DNA of 64,000 nucleotides, taken from NCBI RefSeq assembly GCF_001905345.1, contig NZ_LFBV01000003.1, positions 728,785 to 792,784 on the forward strand, read 5' to 3'. Of the stretch, positions 43,565-52,493 are shown piece by piece (position 1 is the first letter of the stretch; the number at the start of each line of letters is the position of its first letter). The DNA comes from Streptomyces uncialis. Lineage in GTDB: Bacteria > Actinomycetota > Actinomycetes > Streptomycetales > Streptomycetaceae. A program made the position numbers and the translations under genes. The notes under the pieces were generated by a model. It did no database searches. It had not been told where the DNA came from and saw only the letters and a list, made by a program, of their open reading frames with translations.

Positions 43565-44022
43565 GCGGGTCCGCCCCGGCCGCCGGCGCGGGTACCGCGC
43601 AGCGGACCCGGGAGGCCGTGGAACGCTATATCGCCGCGCTGAACAGCGGGGACCCGGACCGGATCGCGGGGCGGGTGACCGCGGACTTCCACAACGAGCA
43701 CACCGCGTCGCTCGGCCGCAGTGTGCGCGGCCGGGCCGCGTACCGGGAGCGGCTGACGGGATTCCTCGCCGAGTTCGAGGAACTGCGGTACGAGGTCGAG
43801 GACCTGATCGTGGACGGTGACCGGGCCGCGGTGGCGTATCTGATGACGTTCCGCTGGTCGGGGGCCGCGCACCGGCCGCGGATCAGGATCCGGGGGATGT
43901 TCCGGTTCCGGGTCAGCGGCGGGGAGATCGCGCACCGGGTCGACTACTGGGACAGCGGCACCTTCCAGCGGCAGAGCACCGAGCAGCGGCGGTGGCGGAC
44001 CCGGCCGGAGCAGGACGGGTAG
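43561..44022 (+). CDS. SnoaL-like/NTF2-fold protein
   Basis: A 153-residue protein of the SnoaL/NTF2 fold. REAVERYIAALNSGDPDRIAGRVTADFHNEHT and the final RVDYWDSGTFQRQ are typical of this fold. Members include cyclases, isomerases, dehydratases and oxygenase small subunits; the NTF2 fold is also that of Rieske beta subunits, which makes a partner role for the upstream oxygenase possible but unproven. It overlaps the VOC stop by 4 bp. Confidence 0.82.
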   Translation: MSGSAPAAGAGTAQRTREAVERYIAALNSGDPDRIAGRVTADFHNEHTASLGRSVRGRAAYRERLTGFLAEFEELRYEVEDLIVDGDRAAVAYLMTFRWSGAAHRPRIRIRGMFRFRVSGGEIAHRVDYWDSGTFQRQSTEQRRWRTRPEQDG

Positions 44023-44073
44023 CCGGCCGGGACCGCCGCCCGGATGACGTGTACAGCGACGAAAGGAACGATT

Positions 44074-44847
44074 GTGCAGACCCATTCCGCCCTCGGGGCG
44101 GGCAAGCTCCGGCGGATGCGCCGGATGTTCGGCGCGGACGGCCGGGCCGTCTTCGCGGCCATCGACCACGCCGCGTACATGGGTGAGGGGCCGCCGCTCG
44201 GGGAGCCGATGACGCGGATCGCGCAGGGCCGCCCGGACGCGGTCCTCGCGACCTGGCATCTGGCCCGTGCGTACGCCGAGGTGTTCGCCGGCGCGGGGCT
44301 GGTGCTGCGGGTGGACGGCGGTTCCTCCGAGATCGGTGAGTTCGCCTCCGGCGACGTCAACGCGATCATGCATCTGCCGGAGGAGGCGCTGCGGATCGGC
44401 GCGGACTGCGTGGTCGTCCTCGCCTTCCCCGGGGCGCCCGACGAGGATCTGTCGCTGAAGCGGCTGGCCCGGCTCACCTCGGAGTGCGAGCTGCTGGGTC
44501 TGCCGGTGATGGCGGAGATGATCCCCGGCGGCTGGGCCAAGGCGGTGCCGTGGACCACGAAGAACGTGGCGCGGGCCGCGCGGATCGGCGCGGAGCTGGG
44601 CGCGGACATCATCAAGACGGTGTGCCCGGGTCCGACGGAGGAGTTCGCGGAGGTCGTCGCGGCGACCCCGGTGCCGGTGGTGGCGCTCGGCGGTCCGAAG
44701 ACCGACAGCGAGGACGAGGTGGTCGCGCTCGCCCGGGGCGTGGTCGAGGCGGGCGGCGCGGGTGTCGCGTTCGGCCGCAACGTCTGGGGGTCCGCGGCGC
44801 CGGACAAACTGGTCGCGCGGCTGCGTGAGGCGGTCCACGGGACCTGA
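44074..44847 (+). CDS. DhnA/LsrF-type class I aldolase
   Basis: A 257-residue TIM-barrel aldolase of the DeoC/DhnA/LsrF group. FAAIDHAAYMGEG opens the barrel, ADIIKTVCPGP holds the expected Schiff-base lysine, and VPVVALGGPKTDSEDEV plus GGAGVAFGRNVWG make the phosphate-binding end. It would cleave or form a C-C bond in a phosphorylated ketone-type compound, which fits the FGGY kinase of the same island. GTG 44074 has AAAGGA six bases upstream. Confidence 0.87.
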   Translation: MQTHSALGAGKLRRMRRMFGADGRAVFAAIDHAAYMGEGPPLGEPMTRIAQGRPDAVLATWHLARAYAEVFAGAGLVLRVDGGSSEIGEFASGDVNAIMHLPEEALRIGADCVVVLAFPGAPDEDLSLKRLARLTSECELLGLPVMAEMIPGGWAKAVPWTTKNVARAARIGAELGADIIKTVCPGPTEEFAEVVAATPVPVVALGGPKTDSEDEVVALARGVVEAGGAGVAFGRNVWGSAAPDKLVARLREAVHGT

Positions 44848-44858
44848 CCGGACCGGTC

Positions 44859-44937
44859 GCGCCCCGTACGCACCGTGTGCGGGACCTGAAGGGTCCCGTG
44901 TCCCGCGCAGTCGATGCCCATCACGCGTACGGGGCGC
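44859..44937 (+). terminator. Nested double hairpin after the aldolase gene
   Basis: A 13-bp perfect inverted repeat, GCGCCCCGTACGC (44859-44871) and GCGTACGGGGCGC (44925-44937), encloses a second hairpin GGGACC/GGTCCC (44881-44897). A third small element may follow. It starts 11 bp after the aldolase stop, so termination is the simplest role, but the two-level fold is unusual. Confidence 0.55.
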
Positions 44938-45337
44938 GGCCACCCCCGCCCACCACCTCCCCTTTTCGCCCCTGGCCGCCGCCTCCGCCCCGGTCCCGGG
45001 CGGCCCGGACGGCTTGCCCGTACCCTCCGGGCAGGCCCGCGCCGCAGCGGCCCGCGGAGTTCCCCGCACGGACTCCCGCCGGCCCCGGCGCCCGGTCCCG
45101 GTGGGCCGACGCGCCGGTCGCGCGGCCCACCGGGACCGGCCTTCCCACCCCATGTCTCTCCCCCGGCCCGCGCCGGGCGTTCCGGTGCGGTATCCGGTAC
45201 GGCGTCCCGGGCCGCGTCCCGTACGGCCGGTGCCCCGGGCGTCCGCACCGGACGACGCGAGAGGCACGGCTAGCCGCCGGACCGGCTCCCCGGAGCCCCC
45301 CTTGCGGGACCTCCCTGCGATCTCAGGAGTCGCGATC
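44938..45337. promoter_or_regulatory. 400-bp gap before the KorA gene
   Basis: No gene is recognisable. The first half is C-rich; the second half (about 45175-45255) carries repeated GGTACGGC/CCGGTACGG words. The promoter of the KorA-KorB-ferredoxin-hydantoinase operon should be near the end; no clear consensus pair was found. AGGAG precedes the KorA start. Confidence 0.35.
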
Positions 45338-47206
45338 ATGTCCAAGCAGGTCAGAGCCGTCCCCTCGGTGGTGATCCGGTTCGCCGGTGACTCCGGTGAC
45401 GGTATGCAGCTCACCGGTGAGCGGTTCACCGCGCAGACGGCGGCCTTCGGGAACGATCTGGCGACGCTGCCCGACTTCCCCGCCGAGATCCGCGCCCCCG
45501 CCGGCACCCTCCCCGGGGTCTCGGCGTTCCAGCTCCACTTCGCCGACCACGGGGTGAGCACCCCGGGCGACAGCGCGGACGTACTCGTCGCGATGAACCC
45601 GGCCGCGCTGCGCGCCAATCTCGGACATCTGCGGGACGGCGCCCAGATCATCGTGGACGCCGACCGGTTCACCCCGCGCGCGCTGACGAAGGCGGGATAC
45701 CCGGCCGATCCCCTGACCGACGGTTCGCTGGACGGGTACGTGCTGCGGCCGGTGCCGCTCACCACCCTCACGGTCACCGCGCTGAAGGACTCCGGGCTGT
45801 CCCGCAAGGACGCCGAGCGGGCCAGGAACATGTTCGCGCTGGGTCTGCTGTCCTGGATGTACCAGCGGCCGACCGAGGGCACCCGGACCCATCTGGAACG
45901 GAAATTCGCGCGGAAGCCGGAGATCCTGCGGGCCAACCTCACCGCGTTCGGAGCGGGTTGGAACTTCGGTGAGACGACCGAGGCGTTCGCCGTGACCTGC
46001 ACGGTCGCCCCGGCGCCCGCGCCGCCCGGTGTGTACCGGAACATCACCGGCAATCTCGCCCTGTCGTACGGACTGGTGGCCGCCGCCCAGCGCGCCGGGC
46101 TGCCGCTGTTCCTCGGCTCGTACCCGATCACACCGGCCTCCGACATCCTGCACGAGCTGAGCCGGCACAAGGACCTCGGGGTCACCACCTTCCAGGCGGA
46201 GGACGAGATCGCCGCCGTCAGCGCGGCGCTGGGGGCCGCGTTCGGCGGATCGCTCGGGGTGACCACGACCTCGGGGCCGGGGATCGCGCTCAAGGCGGAG
46301 GCCGTCGGGCTCGCGGTGACCCTGGAACTGCCGCTGGTCGTCGTGGACGTCCAGCGCGGCGGGCCCTCCACCGGGCTGCCGACCAGGACCGAGCAGGCGG
46401 ATCTCCTCCAGGTGCTCCACGGCCGCAACGGCGAGTCGCCGCTGCCGGTGCTCGCGGCGAGTTCCCCGGCCGACTGCTTCGACACGACGCTGGAGGCGGT
46501 ACGGATCGCCCTGGCGTACCGGACCCCGGTGGTGCTGCTGTCCGACGGATACCTCGCCAACGGCTCCGAGCCGTGGCTCGTCCCGAAGGCCGCCGAACTG
46601 CCTGACCTGTCGGCCGTGTTCTCCTTCGCGACTTGCCCCAACGGCACGGCCGCCGACGGATCGCCGCGGTTCCTGCCGTACCTGCGGGACCCGGTCACCC
46701 TGGCCCGGCCCTGGGCGGTGCCCGGCACCCCGGGTCTGGAACACCGGATCGGCGGGCTGGAGAAGGCCGACGGGACGGGCGACATCTCCTACGACGCGGA
46801 CAACCACGAGTTCATGGTGCGCGTCCGGCAGGCGAAGGTCGACGGGATCGTCCGGGACCTGCCGCCGCTGACGGTGGACGACCCCGGCGGGGACGCCCGG
46901 GTCCTGGTGCTCGGCTGGGGCTCGACCGCCGGGCCGATCGCCGCCGCGTGCGACGCGGTCCGGGCCGCGGGACGCCCGGTCGCCCGGGCCCATCTGCGGC
47001 ACCTCAACCCCTTTCCCGCGGAACTCGGGGACATCCTCGCGGCCTACGACCGGGTCGTGGTGCCCGAGATGAACCTGGGTCAGCTCGCCCTGCTGCTGCG
47101 TGGCCGCTATCTGGTCGACGTGGTGTCCGTGACCCAGGTGCGCGGGACCCCGTTCAAGGCCGCCGATCTGCGGACGGCCGTCGAGAAGGTGATCTGCGAT
47201 GTCTGA
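45338..47206 (+). CDS. korA: 2-Oxoacid:ferredoxin oxidoreductase, fused gamma-alpha subunit (KorA)
   Basis: A 622-residue subunit. The N-terminal gamma domain has VIRFAGDSGDGMQLTGERF; the alpha domain follows with SYPITPASDILHELSRH, TTTSGPGIALKAEA and QRGGPSTGLPTRTEQADL. This is the actinobacterial KorA type, which oxidises 2-oxoglutarate or another 2-oxoacid with CoA and reduces ferredoxin. It overlaps KorB by 8 bp. Placed inside the catabolic island with its own ferredoxin, it may process a 2-oxoacid intermediate or supply electrons to the Rieske oxygenase. Confidence 0.93.
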   Translation: MSKQVRAVPSVVIRFAGDSGDGMQLTGERFTAQTAAFGNDLATLPDFPAEIRAPAGTLPGVSAFQLHFADHGVSTPGDSADVLVAMNPAALRANLGHLRDGAQIIVDADRFTPRALTKAGYPADPLTDGSLDGYVLRPVPLTTLTVTALKDSGLSRKDAERARNMFALGLLSWMYQRPTEGTRTHLERKFARKPEILRANLTAFGAGWNFGETTEAFAVTCTVAPAPAPPGVYRNITGNLALSYGLVAAAQRAGLPLFLGSYPITPASDILHELSRHKDLGVTTFQAEDEIAAVSAALGAAFGGSLGVTTTSGPGIALKAEAVGLAVTLELPLVVVDVQRGGPSTGLPTRTEQADLLQVLHGRNGESPLPVLAASSPADCFDTTLEAVRIALAYRTPVVLLSDGYLANGSEPWLVPKAAELPDLSAVFSFATCPNGTAADGSPRFLPYLRDPVTLARPWAVPGTPGLEHRIGGLEKADGTGDISYDADNHEFMVRVRQAKVDGIVRDLPPLTVDDPGGDARVLVLGWGSTAGPIAAACDAVRAAGRPVARAHLRHLNPFPAELGDILAAYDRVVVPEMNLGQLALLLRGRYLVDVVSVTQVRGTPFKAADLRTAVEKVICDV

Positions 47207-48245
47207 GACGGTGACCACGCCATCCGGCGCCCGGGGCCCGGGGCTGGAGCTGACGGCGAAGGACTTCCGCTCCGGTGAGGAGGTCCGCTGGTGCCCCGGC
47301 TGCGGCGACTACGCCGTCCTCGCCGCCGTCCAGGGGTTCCTGCCGGAACTGGGACTGCGCCGGGAGGACATCGTGTTCGTCTCCGGGATCGGCTGCTCGT
47401 CCCGCTTCCCGTACTACATGAACACCTACGGTATGCACTCCATCCACGGACGGGCACCCGCGATCGCCACGGGCCTGTCCGTGTCCCGGCCGGATCTGTC
47501 GGTATGGGTGGTCACCGGGGACGGCGACGCCCTGTCCATCGGCGGCAACCATCTGATCCACGCGCTGCGCCGCAATGTGAACATCACGATCCTGCTGTTC
47601 AACAACCGTGTCTACGGCCTGACCAAGGGCCAGTACAGCCCGACCTCGGAACCCGGGAAGATCACCAAGTCGTCACCGATGGGCTCCGTCGACACCCCGT
47701 TCGAACCGGTGGGTCTGGCGCTCGGCGCCGGTGCCGGGTTCGTGGCCCGCACCATCGACTCGGACCGCGCGCATCTGACCTCGGTGCTCCGGGAGGCCGC
47801 CCGGTACGAGGGCACCGCGCTGGTGGAGATCTACCAGAACTGCAACATCTTCAACGACGGCGCGTTCGAGGTCCTCAAGAACCGGGCGACCCGCGACGAC
47901 CATCTGCTGCGGCTGACCCACGGGGCGCCGCTGCGGTACGGCGCCGGGGGCGCGCGGACCGTCGTACGCGGGCCGTCCGGCGCGCTGACCCCGGCCGGCC
48001 GGGACGGCGCGGAACCGCCGGGCGAGGTGGTGCACGACGCCCATGACCCGGACCCGGCGGGCGCGTTCGCCCTGTCGCGGCTGCCGGAGAACGGCGGTCC
48101 GGCCCCGGTCGGCGTCTTCCGCTCGGTGGCCAGGCCCTCGTACGACCGGCTGGTGGCCGACCAGCTGCGCCGGGCCGCGGCCGACGGCGCCGGCCGCGAT
48201 CTCGACACGCTGCTGACCGGCCGCGACACCTGGACCGCCGGATGA
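47199..48245 (+). CDS. korB: 2-Oxoacid:ferredoxin oxidoreductase, beta subunit (KorB)
   Basis: A 348-residue thiamine-diphosphate subunit. WCPGCGDYAVL holds cluster-type cysteines, GDGDALSIGGNH is the ThDP/Mg motif, and NNRVYGLTKGQYSPTS is characteristic of KorB. The C-terminal 90 residues end in the usual PVGVFRSVARPSYDRL region. It forms the complex with KorA and lies 79 bp before the ferredoxin gene. Confidence 0.93.
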   Translation: MSETVTTPSGARGPGLELTAKDFRSGEEVRWCPGCGDYAVLAAVQGFLPELGLRREDIVFVSGIGCSSRFPYYMNTYGMHSIHGRAPAIATGLSVSRPDLSVWVVTGDGDALSIGGNHLIHALRRNVNITILLFNNRVYGLTKGQYSPTSEPGKITKSSPMGSVDTPFEPVGLALGAGAGFVARTIDSDRAHLTSVLREAARYEGTALVEIYQNCNIFNDGAFEVLKNRATRDDHLLRLTHGAPLRYGAGGARTVVRGPSGALTPAGRDGAEPPGEVVHDAHDPDPAGAFALSRLPENGGPAPVGVFRSVARPSYDRLVADQLRRAAADGAGRDLDTLLTGRDTWTAG

Positions 48246-48324
48246 GCCGCCGCCCGGCCCACCGCCGCCCCCGCTCCCCCCGGCCGCCCTCTCCCCGTCC
48301 CCCTTCGCGCCCCAGGAGGTGCCC

Positions 48325-48639
48325 ATGGCCTATGTGATCGGGACGAACTGCGTCGACGTCAAGGACCGCGCCTGTATCGACGAGTGCCCCGTCGACTGCA
48401 TCTACGAGGGGGACCGGATGCTGTACATCCACCCCGGCGACTGCGTCGACTGCGGCGCCTGCGAACCGGTCTGCCCGGTCCAGGCCATCTACCCGGCCGA
48501 CAGCCTGCCCGCCGAGTGGCAGTGGCATCTGACCGCCGCGGCCGAGGTGCTGTCCGGCCATCCGGACGAGCCCTCGGCGGGCCCGGTGCCCGATCACCGG
48601 GACGTCACCCTGCTGCCCCCGAAGCCCGACCCCGTATGA
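48325..48639 (+). CDS. 7Fe-type ferredoxin (FdxA-like)
   Basis: A 104-residue ferredoxin. Cysteines at 9, 17, 21, 25, 40, 43, 46 and 50 match the [3Fe-4S]/[4Fe-4S] actinobacterial FdxA pattern (CIDECPVDC, CVDCGACEPVCP). It is the natural electron acceptor of KorA/KorB and a candidate donor to the Rieske oxygenase. AGGAGG precedes ATG 48325. Confidence 0.93.
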   Translation: MAYVIGTNCVDVKDRACIDECPVDCIYEGDRMLYIHPGDCVDCGACEPVCPVQAIYPADSLPAEWQWHLTAAAEVLSGHPDEPSAGPVPDHRDVTLLPPKPDPV

Positions 48640-48693
48640 CCCCCGGACCGGGACGGACCCTCCTTCCCGCCACGACCAGAGAAGAGGCCAGAC

Positions 48694-50820
48694 GTGACTG
48701 ATTGGCGCCTTGCCGTGGACATCGGCGGCACCTTCACCGATGTCGTCCTCCTCGACGCCGACACCGGACGTGTCGTCGTGGAGAAGACGCTCACCACCCC
48801 GGCCGCGCCGCTCGGCGGCGTCCGGGCCGGTGTGCTGTCCGCACTGGACAAGGCCGGGATCTCCCCCGGCGACATCACCCGCCCCATCGTCCACGCGACC
48901 ACCCTGATCACCAACGCGCTGATCGAGGGCAAGACCGGCCGCGCGGCCCTGGTCACCACCGACGGTTTCGGTGACACGCTGGAGATCCGCAGCGAGCACC
49001 GCTACGACATGTACGACCTCCAGATCGAGTTCCCCGCGCCGCCGATCCCCCGCGACCTGGTCTTCGAGATCAACGAACGGACCTCGGCGAGCGGCGCGGT
49101 CCTCACCCGGCCGACGGAGACAGGGCTCGACACCCTCGCCGAGGAACTGCGCCGGCACGATGTCGAGGCGGTCGCGGTCTGTCTGCTGAACTCGTACGCC
49201 AACGCCGGGAACGAGCGGCTGGTGACGGAGGGGCTGGCCAAGCGCCTCGGGGTGCCGGTGTGCGCCTCGCACGAGGTGACCCCGCAGATCCGTGAGTACC
49301 CGCGCATGATCACCACGGTGTGCAACGCGGCGACGATGCCGGTCATCGGCCCGTATCTCAAGGAGCTCCAGGACTGGCTCACGGAGACCGGGTTCGGCGC
49401 CTCGGTGCTGATGATGCTCTCCAACGGCGGTGTGGTCTCCGCCGACGACGCCAGCAGAGTGCCGATCCGGCTGGTCGAGTCGGGTCCGGCGGCGGGCGCC
49501 CTGGCGGGTGTCTGGTACGCGCGGCGGCTCGGCGAGGAGCGGCTGTTCTGCTTCGACATGGGCGGCACGACCGCCAAGTCGTGTCTGATCGAGGACTACC
49601 GGCCCGAGCTGACCAACGAGTTCGAGGTGGCGCGGGTCTACCGCTTCAAGAAGGGTTCCGGCTACCCCTGTTCGATCCCTTCGGTCGACCTGGTGGAGAT
49701 CGGCGCGGGCGGCGGCAGCCTGGCCCGGGTGGACGGCCTGGGTCTGCTGAAGGCGGGTCCCGACTCGGCGGGCGCGGACCCGGGCCCGGTCAGTTACGCC
49801 CGGGGCGGGACCGTCCCGGCGACCACCGACGCGGACCTGGTGATGGGCCTGCTGGACCCGGAGTACTTCCTGGGCGGTGAGATGCCCCTGGACCTCGCGG
49901 GGGCACGCGACGCGTTCACGCCGCTCGGCGAGCGGCTCGGCGCGACCGCCGACGACACGGCGGTCGGGGTGTACGAGGTCATCAACCAGAACATGGCGGC
50001 CTCGGCCCGGATGCACGCCGTGGAGCGCGGTATCGATCTGCGGGGCGTGGCGCTGATCGCGTTCGGCGGCGCGGGACCCGTGCACGCGTGCGGGGTGGCG
50101 ACGCTGCTGGAGGCGCCCCGGGTGATCTTCCCGGTGAACGCGAGTGTGCTGTCCGCGTTCGGCACGCTGGTCTCCCCGGTCCGGATCGACCTGGCGCGGT
50201 CGATGGTCCGGGCCCTGGACGGGCGGGTCGACGCCGACCGTGACCTGCTTCTGGAGGACATGCGCCAGGAGGGCCGCCGGGTGCTCGCGGCGGCGGGCGC
50301 GGCCTCGGGGGATGTGCACTTCCGCTACGGCCTGGACGCCCGCTACGAGGGCCAGGGCAACGAGATCACGCTGTGGGTGGGCGAGGGCGCGGCCTGGCCG
50401 TCGTCGCTGGCGGAGACCCTGGAGCTGTTCCACGGCGAGTACGAGAAGATCTACGGTCTGCGCATCCCCGATGTGGGGGTCGAGGTCGTGACCTGGCGGG
50501 TGGCGGCCTGGTCGGACGCCCCCGGGTTCGAGGTACCGGCCGTGGCCGCCGGCAGCGGTACGCCGGTGCCGGACCGGCACCGTCCCGCCCGCTTCCGCCG
50601 GGGCGAGGAGCCCGTACCCGTCCCTGTGTACCGGCGGGCCGAACTCGGCGCGGGCGACCGCTTCGAGGGGCCCGCGCTGGTCGAGGAACGGGAGACGACA
50701 TCGGTGATCCCCGGTGGCTGGAGCTGTGAGGTCGCCGCCGACGGGTCGATCGTCGCGACCGCGACCGCGCCGGCCGAGCGGTCTGTCACCGTCGAGCAGA
50801 ACGAGGAGGTCTCCGCATGA
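48694..50820 (+). CDS. Hydantoinase A / N-methylhydantoinase alpha-type subunit
   Basis: A 708-residue HyuA-family protein. The N-terminal DIGGTFTDVVLLD (actin-like ATP fold), FDMGGTTAKSCLI and GSGYPCSIPSVDLVEIGAGGGS are typical. HyuA/HyuB complexes use ATP to open hydantoins or 5-oxoproline, or carboxylate acetone-like ketones. GTG 48694 is used; the stop overlaps the HyuB start (ATGA). Confidence 0.92.
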   Translation: MTDWRLAVDIGGTFTDVVLLDADTGRVVVEKTLTTPAAPLGGVRAGVLSALDKAGISPGDITRPIVHATTLITNALIEGKTGRAALVTTDGFGDTLEIRSEHRYDMYDLQIEFPAPPIPRDLVFEINERTSASGAVLTRPTETGLDTLAEELRRHDVEAVAVCLLNSYANAGNERLVTEGLAKRLGVPVCASHEVTPQIREYPRMITTVCNAATMPVIGPYLKELQDWLTETGFGASVLMMLSNGGVVSADDASRVPIRLVESGPAAGALAGVWYARRLGEERLFCFDMGGTTAKSCLIEDYRPELTNEFEVARVYRFKKGSGYPCSIPSVDLVEIGAGGGSLARVDGLGLLKAGPDSAGADPGPVSYARGGTVPATTDADLVMGLLDPEYFLGGEMPLDLAGARDAFTPLGERLGATADDTAVGVYEVINQNMAASARMHAVERGIDLRGVALIAFGGAGPVHACGVATLLEAPRVIFPVNASVLSAFGTLVSPVRIDLARSMVRALDGRVDADRDLLLEDMRQEGRRVLAAAGAASGDVHFRYGLDARYEGQGNEITLWVGEGAAWPSSLAETLELFHGEYEKIYGLRIPDVGVEVVTWRVAAWSDAPGFEVPAVAAGSGTPVPDRHRPARFRRGEEPVPVPVYRRAELGAGDRFEGPALVEERETTSVIPGGWSCEVAADGSIVATATAPAERSVTVEQNEEVSA

Positions 50821-52394
50821 GCCGTACCTTCGACGCCATCGAGCTGGAAGTCCTGTGGGGCTCCCTGGTGGCGACCGTCAACGAACAGGCCAAGGCCCTT
50901 CAGCGGTCGGCGTTCAGTCCGATCGTGCGGGAGGCGGGCGACCTCGCGAACGCGCTGTTCGACCGGCGCGGCCGGATGGTCGCGCAGGCCGTGACCGGGA
51001 CGCCCGGCCACATCAACTCCCTCGCCATCGCGTGCCGCAACATCCTGGACCGGCACCCGGTCGACTCCCTCACCCCGGGGGACGTCCTCATCACCAACGA
51101 CCCGTACCAGACGGCGGGTCAGCTCCTCGATGTGACGGTGCTGGTCCCGGTGTGGCGGGGCGGCCGGGTCATCGGCTTCTTCGGCTCCACGATCCACCAC
51201 ACCGATGTCGGCGGGTACGGCATCGGCGCGGGCGCCCGGGACGTGTTCGAGGAGGGCCTGTGGATACCGATCAGCAAGCTGATGACGGCGGGTGTCCGCA
51301 ACGAACCGGTGTGGGACTTCATCCTGGCCAATGTCCGCCAGCCCCAGCACATGGCGGGTGATCTGCACGCGCAGATGGCGTCCGGCGAGGTGGGCGCGGT
51401 CCGGCTCCAGGCCCTGCTGGACTCGTACGACCTCCCGGACGTGGAGGAGCTGGCCGACGAGGTGATCCGCCGCTCGGAGGACGCCACCCGGCGGGCGATC
51501 CGTGAACTGCCGGGCGGGGTGTACCGGGCGTCGTCGGTGCTGGACCTGGCGGACGGTTCGGAGATCACCATCGAGGTCGCGGTGACCGTGGACGCCGACA
51601 AGGGCGAGATCCTGGTCGACTACGCGGGTTCGTCGGGCGCCAGCCCGTTCGGGATCAACGTCGTCAAGAACTACACCCACGCGTACACCACGTTCACCCT
51701 GCGCAGTCTGCTCAACCCGGAGATCCCCAACAACGCGGGCTCGCTGGCGCCGATCTCGGTGGAGGCGCCGGAGGGCAGCATCGTCAACGCGCGGCCGCCG
51801 TCCCCGTGCACGGCCCGCCATGTGGTGGGGATGTTCCTGCCGATGCCGCTGCTCCAGGCGATGTCGCAGGCGCTGCCCGACGCGGTGATGGCGGAGGGTT
51901 CGGCGGCGGTGTGGACGATGCAGGTCAGCGGCCATGACGCGGAGGGCAAGCCGTTCATCACCGCGATGTTCACCTACGCGGGCGGGGTCGGCGCGCGGGC
52001 CACCAAGCCGGGGCTGTCGACGACGTCGTACCCGACGGGTGTGTCGGCGGTGCCGCTGGAGGTGGTGGAGGCGTCCGCGCCGATCCGGTTCCTGCGCAAG
52101 GAGCTGCGCCGGGGTTCGGGCGGCAAGGGCGCCCAGGTCGGCGGGATGGGCCAGACCATCGAGTTCACCGTCGACTCGCCCTCGCCCTGGGTCCTCAACG
52201 CGGTCACCTCCCGGCTGGCCCGGGGACCTCTGGGTGTCTTCGGCGGCGGCGCCGGGGCGACCGGCCGGTTCCTGGTGAACGGTGAACCGGTGCGCACCCA
52301 GGCCCGGATCACGCTCCAGCCCGGGGACGTCGTCCGGCTGGAGCTGCCCGGCGGCGGCGGGTACGGGCCGGTCCCGGCGACCGCCGCGGTGTGA
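50817..52394 (+). CDS. Hydantoinase B / N-methylhydantoinase beta-type subunit
   Basis: A 525-residue HyuB-family protein. EVLWGSLVATVNEQAKALQRSAFSPIVREAGD, NDPYQTAGQLLDVTV and IHHTDVGGYGIG are characteristic, and the glycine-rich PGGGGYGP closes the protein. It works as a complex with HyuA. It overlaps HyuA by 4 bp; about 100 bp separate it from the ligase gene. Confidence 0.92.
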   Translation: MSRTFDAIELEVLWGSLVATVNEQAKALQRSAFSPIVREAGDLANALFDRRGRMVAQAVTGTPGHINSLAIACRNILDRHPVDSLTPGDVLITNDPYQTAGQLLDVTVLVPVWRGGRVIGFFGSTIHHTDVGGYGIGAGARDVFEEGLWIPISKLMTAGVRNEPVWDFILANVRQPQHMAGDLHAQMASGEVGAVRLQALLDSYDLPDVEELADEVIRRSEDATRRAIRELPGGVYRASSVLDLADGSEITIEVAVTVDADKGEILVDYAGSSGASPFGINVVKNYTHAYTTFTLRSLLNPEIPNNAGSLAPISVEAPEGSIVNARPPSPCTARHVVGMFLPMPLLQAMSQALPDAVMAEGSAAVWTMQVSGHDAEGKPFITAMFTYAGGVGARATKPGLSTTSYPTGVSAVPLEVVEASAPIRFLRKELRRGSGGKGAQVGGMGQTIEFTVDSPSPWVLNAVTSRLARGPLGVFGGGAGATGRFLVNGEPVRTQARITLQPGDVVRLELPGGGGYGPVPATAAV

Positions 52395-52493
52395 CCCGCG
52401 CCCCGGGCGCCCGGGGTGTCCCCGCACACCGGCGGGCCGCCCCGGGCTCCCGGCACCCTGACGTACCCCATCCGCATCGGACCGGAGGCTGAC

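Noticed and set aside
43510..46785. A 1091-residue open frame on the minus strand
   Set aside because: It lies antisense to the SnoaL-like, aldolase and KorA genes, has Arg/Pro/Ala/Ser-rich low-complexity translation and no domain; a by-product of GC-rich codon use.
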